34,683 bases of DNA from an uncultured Fibrobacter sp. (lineage in GTDB: Bacteria > Fibrobacterota > Fibrobacteria > Fibrobacterales > Fibrobacteraceae), in NCBI GenBank assembly GCA_947305535.1, contig CAMZDZ010000006.1, positions 1 to 34,683 on the forward strand, in the 5' to 3' direction. How positions within the stretch are numbered: position 1 is the stretch's first letter; every line of letters begins with the position of its first letter. The notes beneath the pieces are model-generated. The model was not told where the DNA came from and did not search any database. It worked only from the letters and a program-made list of their open reading frames with translations. The position numbers and the translations under genes are program-made. Of the stretch, positions 17,564 through 24,241 are shown one piece after another.

Positions 17564-17588
17564 AAGACGCTGCAAAGCGTCTTTTTTT
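17564..17588 (+). terminator. Intrinsic terminator after tRNA-Gly
   Basis: AAGACGC-TGCAAA-GCGTCTT is a 7-base stem with a 6-base loop, followed by a run of T. Confidence 0.88.
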
Positions 17589-17599
17589 GTTTTTTAGCT

Positions 17600-17649
17600 G
17601 GGATAAAAAGGTGACGAGGACCCGAGAAGAGGGCCCGCCTAAAATTTTT
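17600..17649 (+). repeat. 50-bp direct repeat, copy 1
   Basis: This copy differs from the one at 17792-17841 at only two positions (T/C at positions 5 and 13). It begins GGGATAAAAAGG, contains a GGACCC-GAGAAGA-GGGCCC potential hairpin and ends CCTAAAATTTTT. Each copy follows a copy of the tRNA-Gly 3' end. Confidence 0.9.
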
Positions 17650-17688
17650 CACATGCGAACATCGTGAGCATGACTGAAAAATTTTAGA
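17639..17688. repeat. Long inverted repeat (hairpin) after repeat copy 1
   Basis: CTAAAATTTTTCA and TGAAAAATTTTAG are exact inverse complements of 13 bases, with an inner CATGC / GCATG pair. They can form a long AT-rich stem. Downstream to 17758 the sequence is GC-rich and also self-complementary in places (GCTTCTGCTCG...CGGGCGCCCGAAGC). No reading frame fits. It could be a structured RNA or the end of a small mobile element. Confidence 0.65.
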
Positions 17689-17751
17689 ACTTGAAGCGTA
17701 AGCTTTAAGCCCGCAGGGCGAGGCTTCTGCTCGCGCAGCGGGCGCCCGAAG

Positions 17752-17774
17752 CCGAGTCGTCCCTTTTCCCGCTC
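17752..17774 (+). repeat. Duplicated 3' end of tRNA-Gly (att-like)
   Basis: GTCCCTTTTCCCGCTC here (17759-17774) is identical to 17537-17552, which covers the T-arm and acceptor 3' end of tRNA-Gly. CCGAGTC just before it is also shared, with a two-base insertion. The 5' part of the tRNA is not duplicated. Such partial tRNA copies typically mark site-specific integration, but no integrase lies nearby. Confidence 0.75.
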
Positions 17775-17791
17775 TTTTTCCGTTTATGGTC

Positions 17792-17841
17792 GGGACAAAA
17801 AGGCGACGAGGACCCGAGAAGAGGGCCCGCCTAAAATTTTT
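17792..17841 (+). repeat. 50-bp direct repeat, copy 2
   Basis: The second copy of the repeat at 17600-17649, 192 bases further on. Its last bases overlap the stop codon of the lipoprotein gene on the minus strand. The copy is followed by AGTCCC, which can pair with its leading GGGAC. Confidence 0.9.
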
Positions 17842-18430
17842 AGTCCCAATAAGGAGTCACCCTAATCGCCTTTAAAGAAATACCGCTTTTTTCGGCGCAT
17901 AGGCGCAACCTTTCTATAAAAGATTTTTCACAGCGGAATTCGTCACAAAATGGTTCCACGGCAAAAGGCTTTCCACTTGCAAAATACAAATGGAATTCTT
18001 CCACTAACGGAATCTCAACATACTCTAATTTCTTCGTAGTCCTAATTTCCGGGTCGTAATCAACCTCTTTAGTTTCTGCAGTTGTATTCATCGACTCCGA
18101 TATGCGGACCAATCGCAATTCCAGGGAATCATTTGAAGATTTACCCCCCGTGTCATAAAACATAACATGCATCGTATCATGAAACGATAATGGACATCCA
18201 GCCATAATCACATTTGATTTACCAAATACACAAGCCACCAAGTCATCATAAAAAGACTTGTCCGCAACATACAAGGAATCCCATTCGTCCTCGACAAGCT
18301 CATAAGGGACAACTTCAGGAACCATTGGTTTTGTCGTGGCGCCATTCTGCAAAACGCCCTTATTGTTTTCGCGCTGCGCACATCCGCAAACTAGCAGAAC
18401 GAACATCAAACATACAATAATCCTGTTCAT
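17840..18430 (-). CDS. Hypothetical lipoprotein
   Basis: A 196-residue protein starting MNRIIVCLMFVLLVCGC; the hydrophobic stretch ends at C17 in a VCGC context that fits a lipoprotein signal. I set the start at 18428-18430. The frame extends 89 codons further upstream, but that part runs through a terminator and antisense to nrdG and is not protein-like. The mature protein is acidic and rich in Asp, Glu and Ser, with four further cysteines in the C-terminal half. I recognise no family. The gene is clearly more AT-rich than its neighbours and its stop lies in the tRNA-linked repeat, which suggests recent acquisition. Confidence 0.72.
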   Translation of the reverse strand: MNRIIVCLMFVLLVCGCAQRENNKGVLQNGATTKPMVPEVVPYELVEDEWDSLYVADKSFYDDLVACVFGKSNVIMAGCPLSFHDTMHVMFYDTGGKSSNDSLELRLVRISESMNTTAETKEVDYDPEIRTTKKLEYVEIPLVEEFHLYFASGKPFAVEPFCDEFRCEKSFIERLRLCAEKSGISLKAIRVTPYWD

Positions 18431-18455
18431 ACGACTAATATAATACTTTTTTAAC

Positions 18456-18491
18456 AAAAAAAGACCCCGGTGCGTAACCGGGATCTTTTTT
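18456..18491. terminator. Intrinsic terminator after nrdG
   Basis: AAAAAAGA-C-CCCGG, loop TGCGTAA, CCGGG-A-TCTTTTTT: a stem with one C/A mismatch and A/T tails on both sides. On the minus strand it closes the nrd operon; it lies between nrdG and the lipoprotein start. Confidence 0.85.
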
Positions 18492-18512
18492 AAAAACATA
18501 AGCGGGGTTTGG

Positions 18513-19076
18513 CTAACTATGCAGCGCCCAATCCGGATGTTCGGCCATCTCGTCGATCTGCATCTGGTGCAGCACGACATGGCCAGCAGAAAGGCTTTCC
18601 TGCACATCGACAAGGCGCTGGTTAGATGAACCGCGGAACTTGAGTTCCAGGGAACGCTTGGCCAGCACGAACGGGCCGTCGACCAGCACGTCGGCAAAAG
18701 ACAGCAGTTCCAACAGCTCGGGATGCTCGGGCGACAGTTCCATAAGGCGCTCGAAGGTGTAGCCCGTGTAGATCATCAGGTGGTAGCCCCGTTCCTTCAC
18801 CTCGCGGGCGAGGGGGACGAGGGCCGCGGCCTGCGCAAAGGGCTCGCCGCCGCTGAACGTGATGCCGTCGAGCAGCGGGTTTTCCTCGATCATGTCCAAA
18901 ATATCTTCGCGGTCAATAAAGTGCCCGCCCCCGAAATCGTGGGTCTGGGGATTGTGGCAGCCCGGACAATGGTGCGGACAGCCCTGCGTAAAGACGGTCA
19001 GGCGAATGCCCGGGCCGTCCACGAAGGACTCCGGCTCGATTCCGGCTATGCGAAGACGCGGATAATTCGGTTCCAT
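18513..19076 (-). CDS. nrdG: Anaerobic ribonucleotide reductase activase
   Basis: A 187-residue radical SAM activase. C33, C37 and C40 (CPHHCPGC) bind the 4Fe-4S cluster; FSGGEP is the SAM-binding motif. NrdG uses SAM to create the glycyl radical on the class III reductase in the absence of oxygen. Its ATG directly follows the stop of the 48-codon glycyl-radical gene with no gap, so the two are translated together. The N-terminal segment FVDGPGIRLTVFTQGC is typical of the family. Confidence 0.96.
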   Translation of the reverse strand: MEPNYPRLRIAGIEPESFVDGPGIRLTVFTQGCPHHCPGCHNPQTHDFGGGHFIDREDILDMIEENPLLDGITFSGGEPFAQAAALVPLAREVKERGYHLMIYTGYTFERLMELSPEHPELLELLSFADVLVDGPFVLAKRSLELKFRGSSNQRLVDVQESLSAGHVVLHQMQIDEMAEHPDWALHS

Positions 19077-19223
19077 TTACACACCATGCTTCACGCGATC
19101 GTTCACTTCGGCGCGCTTGGCGTTGTTGAAACGGTCCACTGTACCGACCAGGTAGCCGGTAATGCGGCGAATGCGTTCGAAACCGATGCCTTCACCATAC
19201 TTGCTCATTTCTTTCTCTGACAT
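19077..19223 (-). CDS. Separate glycyl-radical segment of class III ribonucleotide reductase (48 residues)
   Basis: This small gene encodes 48 residues. Its second half reads ERIRRITGYLVGTVDRFN and then AKRAEVNDRVKH. In known NrdD enzymes the same segment (RxxGYL, then a Lys/Arg/Glu-rich end with RVKH) is the very C-terminus and carries the radical glycine, G681 in E. coli NrdD; here it would be G23. The start at 19221-19223 has AAGGAG ten bases upstream (19234-19239). The upstream nrdD ends with TAA at 19249, 25 bases before. The stop abuts the nrdG ATG. The 776-residue NrdD has no such segment of its own. The likely role is to supply the radical glycine in trans. Confidence 0.88.
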   Translation of the reverse strand: MSEKEMSKYGEGIGFERIRRITGYLVGTVDRFNNAKRAEVNDRVKHGV

Positions 19224-19248
19224 TTTTTTCTTTCTCCTTGTTTAAAAT

Positions 19249-21579
19249 TTACCTGATTCCCTTGAAAACCGGCATACCGGGGTAAAGCCTGCGCAGTTCC
19301 TCGATCTTTTCCGGGGAAATCGCATGACCTTCGCTACGGCCGCAACGCGGGCAGCAGTCACCGATGACACCGACGAATCCGCAGACCGGGTCGCGGTCGA
19401 CCGGATGGTTGATGGAGCCGTAGCCGATGCCGGATTTTGCCATGTGGTGCACGATCTTCTCGAAAGCGTCCAGGTTCTGCGTCGGGTCGCCGTCCAGCTC
19501 GATGTAGCTGATGTGGCCCGCGTTCGTAAGCGCGTGATACGGGGCTTCGAGAGTGATCTTCTTGAAGGCCGAGATCTTGTAGTACACCGGCACGTGGAAC
19601 GAGTTGGTGTAGTAGTCGCGGTCGGTGACGCCCGGAATGATGCCGAACTTCTTCTTGTCCATGCGCACGAAGCGGCCGGAAAGGCCTTCGGCAGGCGTGG
19701 CGAGCAAGCTGAAGTTGAGGCCCAGGCGCTTGGATTCCCTGTCGCAGAATTCGCGCATGTGGCCGATGATCTTGAGGCCCAGTTCCTGGGAGGCTTCGGA
19801 CTCACCATGGTGCTTGCCCGTGAGCATCACCAAAGTTTCGGCAAGGCCGATAAAACCGATGGAGAGCGTACCGTGCTTGATGACCTCGCCCACGGTGTCT
19901 TCCCAGCCGAGCTTCTCGGAATCGATCCACACGCCCTGTCCCATGAGGAACGGGAAGTTCTTGACCTTGCGGCGGCTCTGGACGGCAAAGCGTTCCATGA
20001 GCTGGTCGCTCACCAGCTGAAGCATGCGGTCGAGTTCCTTGAAGAACAGGTCCACGGACTTCATCTTGATGGCGATGCGCGGCAGGTTGATGGACGTGAA
20101 GCTCAGGTTGCCACGGCCGAAGCTGATTTCGCGGGTCGGGTCGTAGTTGTTGCCGATGACGCGGGTACGGCAGCCCATGTAGGCGATTTCCGTTTCGGGA
20201 TGGCCCGGCTTGTAGTACTGCAGGTTGTACGGAGCGTCCTGGAAACTGAAGTTCGGGAACAGGCGCTTCGCGCTCACCTTGCAAGCAAGCTTGAACAAGT
20301 CGTAGTTCGGGTCGCCCGGATTCATGCTGATACCTTCCTTCACGCGGAAAATCTGGATCGGGAAGATGGCCGTCTCGCCGCCACCCAGGCCTTCTTCGGT
20401 CGTGAGGAGGAGGTTGCGGATGGCCATGCGGGCTTCCGGTTCGGTGCACATGCCGTAGTTGATGCTGGAGAACGGAGTCTGCGCACCGGCGCGGCTGTGC
20501 ATGGAGTTCAAATTGTGGACAAACGCTTCCATCGCCTGGAATGTGGTCTTGTCGGTTTCCTCGTAAGCCATCTTCTCGGCGAACTTCTGCGCATTCTTCA
20601 CGGTTTCTTCGCCGAAGGTCTTGGAAAGTTCGCGGGCTTCTGCTTCCTGGAACTTTTCGTTCGGAACGAGAGTCGCCACCATGCCCATCTCGGCCATTTC
20701 GGTGTGGAGTTTCTTCACGACCGGCTGGATTTCCTCTTCGGTCTTGCCGGAGAGGAGGATGAGGGCCTTCACCATGTTGGAGAGGTAGGCCTTGCGGTAC
20801 GTGATGCGCACGCCATCGGCCATGGCATAGTCGAAGTTCGGGATGGACTGGCCACCGTGCTGGTCGTTCTGGTTAGACTGGATGGCGATGGCGGCAAGGG
20901 CCGCGTAGCTGCGGATATCCTTGGGTTCGCGAAGATGGCCGTGACCGGTGTTGAAGCCGTTCTTGAAGAGCTTCTTCAAGTCGATCTGGCAGCACGTCAT
21001 GGTGAGCGAGTAGAAATCCAGGTCGTGGATATGGATGTCGCCTTCGGAATGCGCGCGGCTGTGCTCGGGCTTGAGCATCATCATCGTGTAGAAGTGCTTC
21101 GCCGATTCGCTACCGTACTTGAGCATGGTGCCCATGGCGGTATCGCCGTCGATGTTCGCGTTTTCGCGCTTGAGGTCGGATTCCTTCGCGGAACTGAAAG
21201 TGATGTCGCGGAGCGTGTGCATGAGGCGAGTATTGACTTCGCGGATGCGGGTGCGCTCGGCGCGGTACAAAATGTAGCTCTTGGCGGTATCGGAGAAGCC
21301 GCCCTCGGTGAGGGCCTTTTCGACGGCGTCCTGGATTTCTTCAATGTCCGGCTGCGTCTTGTTCGCGGCTTCGAGATGTCCAACGGCGTCGGCAGCGACC
21401 TTGAGTGCGGTACTGCTCAAAACGTCATCGCTGCCCAATAAATTCAGCTGGTCCTGGGACGCCTTAATTTGTTCGTTCAGTTCGCCGGAAGCCCGGAATG
21501 CCTTGATGATAGCGTCGGCAATCTTCTCGATGTTGAACGGCATTTCGCGGCCGTCGCGCTTCTTCACAGTTAAAATCAT
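19249..21579 (-). CDS. nrdD: Class III (anaerobic) ribonucleoside-triphosphate reductase, large part lacking the glycyl-radical end
   Basis: A 776-residue protein that reduces ribonucleotides to deoxyribonucleotides without oxygen. An ATP cone occupies about residues 1-95 (ILTVKKRDGREMPFNIEKI). The catalytic barrel includes TCCQIDLKKLF (195-205) and the thiyl-radical Cys C470 in AYMGCRTRV. Near the end C733, C742, C743 and C746 form the Cys-rich zinc region. The protein then stops at FKGIR where other NrdD proteins continue into the RxxGY glycyl-radical loop; that loop is encoded by the next gene. The start MILTVKK at 21577-21579 has AAAGGA six bases upstream; the frame extends 44 codons further, but into promoter sequence. 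Two NrdR-like boxes precede it. Confidence 0.94.
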   Translation of the reverse strand: MILTVKKRDGREMPFNIEKIADAIIKAFRASGELNEQIKASQDQLNLLGSDDVLSSTALKVAADAVGHLEAANKTQPDIEEIQDAVEKALTEGGFSDTAKSYILYRAERTRIREVNTRLMHTLRDITFSSAKESDLKRENANIDGDTAMGTMLKYGSESAKHFYTMMMLKPEHSRAHSEGDIHIHDLDFYSLTMTCCQIDLKKLFKNGFNTGHGHLREPKDIRSYAALAAIAIQSNQNDQHGGQSIPNFDYAMADGVRITYRKAYLSNMVKALILLSGKTEEEIQPVVKKLHTEMAEMGMVATLVPNEKFQEAEARELSKTFGEETVKNAQKFAEKMAYEETDKTTFQAMEAFVHNLNSMHSRAGAQTPFSSINYGMCTEPEARMAIRNLLLTTEEGLGGGETAIFPIQIFRVKEGISMNPGDPNYDLFKLACKVSAKRLFPNFSFQDAPYNLQYYKPGHPETEIAYMGCRTRVIGNNYDPTREISFGRGNLSFTSINLPRIAIKMKSVDLFFKELDRMLQLVSDQLMERFAVQSRRKVKNFPFLMGQGVWIDSEKLGWEDTVGEVIKHGTLSIGFIGLAETLVMLTGKHHGESEASQELGLKIIGHMREFCDRESKRLGLNFSLLATPAEGLSGRFVRMDKKKFGIIPGVTDRDYYTNSFHVPVYYKISAFKKITLEAPYHALTNAGHISYIELDGDPTQNLDAFEKIVHHMAKSGIGYGSINHPVDRDPVCGFVGVIGDCCPRCGRSEGHAISPEKIEELRRLYPGMPVFKGIR

Positions 21580-21637
21580 CGTCTTTCCTTTCAGGTCCGT
21601 CCTCTTGTGGTGGTCCACCCTGGAAAACGTTCCAAAA

Positions 21638-21686
21638 TTACAATATCTTGTGCTTTTGTCCATTCGACACCCACAAGATGTAGTCT
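21638..21686. promoter_or_regulatory. Pair of NrdR-like boxes upstream of nrdD
   Basis: Read on the minus strand, CAAGATATTGT (21640-21650) has one mismatch and CTACATCTTGT (21673-21683) two mismatches to the NrdR core CWATATATWGT. They are 33 bases apart centre to centre, close to the three helical turns typical of NrdR tandem boxes. The pair lies 60-105 bases before the nrdD start. No convincing -10/-35 was identified. The rest of the gap to 21899 shows AT-rich hairpins only. Confidence 0.5.
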
Positions 21687-21898
21687 CTAAGATAATAAAA
21701 GAAATGACCAATTGGATGTTTTTTTGGAAAAGAAGATAATTTTTTTGTAATAATCCGGTACTTATCGCGATTTATTGTAAAATTTCATAAACATAACAAA
21801 ACCTGCTCACCGGAGCCCTAGTTTTTTAACTCCGTGATGAACAAATACTTAGCAAACGCCTCATCAAAAAAGGGACTTTTTTTTGAGCACTACCTTGA

Positions 21899-21930
21899 CA
21901 AAAAACGGGCCAGCGGCTAGCCGACCCGTC
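21899..21930 (-). terminator. Intrinsic terminator of the lptFG operon
   Basis: On the minus strand ACGGG...CGGCTAGCCG...CCCGT is followed by TTTTTT. It lies 23 bases after the SIMPL-protein gene and closes the operon. Confidence 0.8.
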
Positions 21931-21952
21931 ACAATACCTTTCCCGAAAAAAA

Positions 21953-22729
21953 TCACTTGAGTTCGACAACGATGCTGACCGAAGCTTCCACTACTACGGA
22001 ATCGGCGACAGCGCTTTCATCGGCCCCAAACATCATGGCACTCGCAGCAAGCAACCCGGCCTTTTCCATGTGACGACGATAGTGGATAGCTCCCAAAGAA
22101 CTTCCATCGTCGTTCGCTTTCACCAGCAACACGCGGCCGACACCGGCCCCTACGCCTTCCGCATAGTCCCGGGCCTTCGCCATGGCCTTCTTGCTGGCCG
22201 CCTTGATAACGGCCGACTGCACGGATTCCTCGTCCTTCAGGAGCGCCGCCGTGCGTTCGATTTCGATATCCGGCTCGGAAGAAAGCGCCTGCACCAAGGC
22301 AGCGGCATCCGCCTTGCGGTTTACCGTAATGTCGAACCGCTGCGTCGCCACGTAGCCGGCCAATTCGCGACGGCCGTTATAGTAGTTCCATTCCTTCCTC
22401 ATGTCGACGCTGTTCTGTTCCACGTCCGACTCCGGAATTTCAAGAGCCTTCGCGTTATCGAAGATGACGGAGCGGCGTTGCGACAAACGTTTGAAAAGGG
22501 CGTCCTTGTCCTTGCCGCGGAGCTCCATCCGAAAACCCATCTCGAACTTGTCGGCGGCGAACTTCTTGGATTCGGCGGCGGACACTTCGATGCGAGGCAC
22601 CTCGAACGTAGCCATCTCGTTGGCACCTGCCGGGACCATGGCGCGCTCTTCCTTGACCGTACGGATAAGAACCGCGACACAAACGATCAACACGATTAAA
22701 TAGACAATGTTCAGGAACCTTGAAATCAT
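21953..22729 (-). CDS. SIMPL domain (DUF541) protein
   Basis: A 258-residue protein with one N-terminal membrane anchor (about residues 5-22) and a periplasmic SIMPL domain. The domain starts near residue 43 (VPRIEVSAAESKKFAADKFEMGF) and ends with the typical AxxKAxxYAxGxGxxxGRVLLV stretch and a hydrophobic strand (VVVEASVSIVVELK). The biochemical role of SIMPL proteins is poorly known; the fold occurs in the periplasmic protein BP26 and in a mammalian signalling adaptor. It is the last gene of the operon, 29 bases after the symporter. Confidence 0.85.
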   Translation of the reverse strand: MISRFLNIVYLIVLIVCVAVLIRTVKEERAMVPAGANEMATFEVPRIEVSAAESKKFAADKFEMGFRMELRGKDKDALFKRLSQRRSVIFDNAKALEIPESDVEQNSVDMRKEWNYYNGRRELAGYVATQRFDITVNRKADAAALVQALSSEPDIEIERTAALLKDEESVQSAVIKAASKKAMAKARDYAEGVGAGVGRVLLVKANDDGSSLGAIHYRRHMEKAGLLAASAMMFGADESAVADSVVVEASVSIVVELK

Positions 22730-22758
22730 CGCGACAACCCCCTTGATTTCCGTTTAGA

Positions 22759-24240
22759 CTAATGTTTCTTCGTCGAAAGCCCAACCAGGTTTTCAAAGAA
22801 CTTGAAAAGAAGCGCGAGCACAACGGTCGTCGTCATGCTGATGAACGGCATCCAGGGCCAGCTGAAAATGCCGCCAAGGACCGCAGGCACGCCGAACGCG
22901 GGGATTCCCTGGATGAGCACGAGGCTCGCCATGCCGCAGAGCACGGCGACAATGACCTGCCAGCTCTTGAGTCCCTTCACGAAGAAGGCGAGCAGGAACA
23001 TGCCGAGCAGCGGACCCGTAAAGAGTCCGGTAAAGAAGTAGGCGTTCTTGAGGAGGCTTCCCTGCTGCGTAGACGCAAAGAGCGCGAAGAACACGCCGAG
23101 CACGCCCCACACGGCCGTCCAGATCTTGGCACGCTTGAGGCCGCCAATGCCCCTCGATTCGTCCCAACCGAGGAAGTCGCGTTCCGAGGTGTTGCTGAGC
23201 GAATTGATCGCTCCGGAGAGACTGCTCATGGCCGCAGCGCAGATGGCAGCCACAATCAGTCCCGTGACACCCACGGGGAGACTGTTCACTATATAGTAGG
23301 GGAACACGTCGTTCTGTCCGGCACCGGCGGGAAGCGTCCCGACCTTAGAAACTTTATAGTAGACAAAGAGCGCGGCGCCCACCCAGTAAAAGAGGATAGA
23401 GACGGCGCAGCCAAGCACCATCGAGAGGACGCTTGAACGGTTCGCCGCCTTCACGTCCTTGCAGCTCAGGTAACGTTGTACAAACTGCTGGTCGCAACCG
23501 CGGATGGCAATTTCGAGGATGGCATAGGCAAAGCCCGCCGAAATGAGCGTACGGGCGTCGGAAATGTCCATCGAGGGATTCCACCAGCGCGTCTTGCCGG
23601 CCTCGCTCGCAAGGGCCGCCATCTCGCCAAAGCCGCCCACGGCGTTCGCGATCAGGATAAGCACCAGGATGCCGCCGCCGAAGAACACGATAAACTGCAT
23701 CACGTCGGTCCAGATGACCGCCTTGATGCCGCCGAACCACGTATAGAATATCGCCACCGCCGCCGACACGACAATTGCGAGCTTCAAATCGACATGCAAT
23801 ATCTGCGCAAGCACGAGTGACGGAGCGTAAAGCAATATGCCGGTACGCAGCAGCAGGTGCAGGCAATAGAACACGGCCGCGATGCGGCGCACGGCCCTGG
23901 AGCCGAAACGCACCTCGAACAGTTCGTAGGCGCTGTTGATGCCCGCCGTACGGAAGCGCGGGATGAACACGAAGCCCACGACAACAATGCTCAGGAGACC
24001 GCCTATCTGGAACATGAGGAAGGTCATGTCGTCGCCGAACACGTCGGCAGGAGCGCCGAGGAACGTCGTCGCGCTCACGGACGTCGCGATAAGGCTGATG
24101 CCCACGGCGACCCACGGCATGGCACCGCCACCGAACATGTATTCCTTGAGGTTCTTGTTGCCGCGAGAGACCCACAGGCCAATCAGCAGCGAGAGGAGCA
24201 AATATGCAGCGAGAACGATCCAGTCGACAACGGTAAACAT
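22759..24240 (-). CDS. Sodium:solute symporter (SSS family)
   Basis: A 493-residue inner-membrane transporter with about 13 helices. The start (VDWIVLAAYLLLSLLIGLWVS) and the KEYMFGGGAMPWVAVGISLIATSVSATTFLG segment are typical of the solute:sodium symporter family; AAAMSSLSGAINSLSNTSERDF is the conserved helix-8 sodium-site region. The substrate cannot be assigned; this branch includes sialic acid-type and other organic-solute carriers. The ATG at 24238-24240 is one base after the stop of the diguanylate cyclase gene, so the two are translationally linked. Confidence 0.93.
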   Translation of the reverse strand: MFTVVDWIVLAAYLLLSLLIGLWVSRGNKNLKEYMFGGGAMPWVAVGISLIATSVSATTFLGAPADVFGDDMTFLMFQIGGLLSIVVVGFVFIPRFRTAGINSAYELFEVRFGSRAVRRIAAVFYCLHLLLRTGILLYAPSLVLAQILHVDLKLAIVVSAAVAIFYTWFGGIKAVIWTDVMQFIVFFGGGILVLILIANAVGGFGEMAALASEAGKTRWWNPSMDISDARTLISAGFAYAILEIAIRGCDQQFVQRYLSCKDVKAANRSSVLSMVLGCAVSILFYWVGAALFVYYKVSKVGTLPAGAGQNDVFPYYIVNSLPVGVTGLIVAAICAAAMSSLSGAINSLSNTSERDFLGWDESRGIGGLKRAKIWTAVWGVLGVFFALFASTQQGSLLKNAYFFTGLFTGPLLGMFLLAFFVKGLKSWQVIVAVLCGMASLVLIQGIPAFGVPAVLGGIFSWPWMPFISMTTTVVLALLFKFFENLVGLSTKKH

Positions 24241-24241
24241 G

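Noticed and set aside
18431-18697. N-terminal extension of the lipoprotein gene
   Set aside because: It crosses the nrdG terminator and overlaps nrdG in another frame. The lipoprotein signal begins at 18430.
19249-19251. nrdD stop as a sequencing error or pseudogene
   Set aside because: The downstream segment has its own start codon and a strong ribosome site at normal spacing, and its frame is intact to a stop that abuts nrdG. This looks like an organised gene rather than decay.
19324-21441. Open frame of 705 codons on the plus strand
   Set aside because: Antisense shadow of nrdD, which is supported by active-site motifs.
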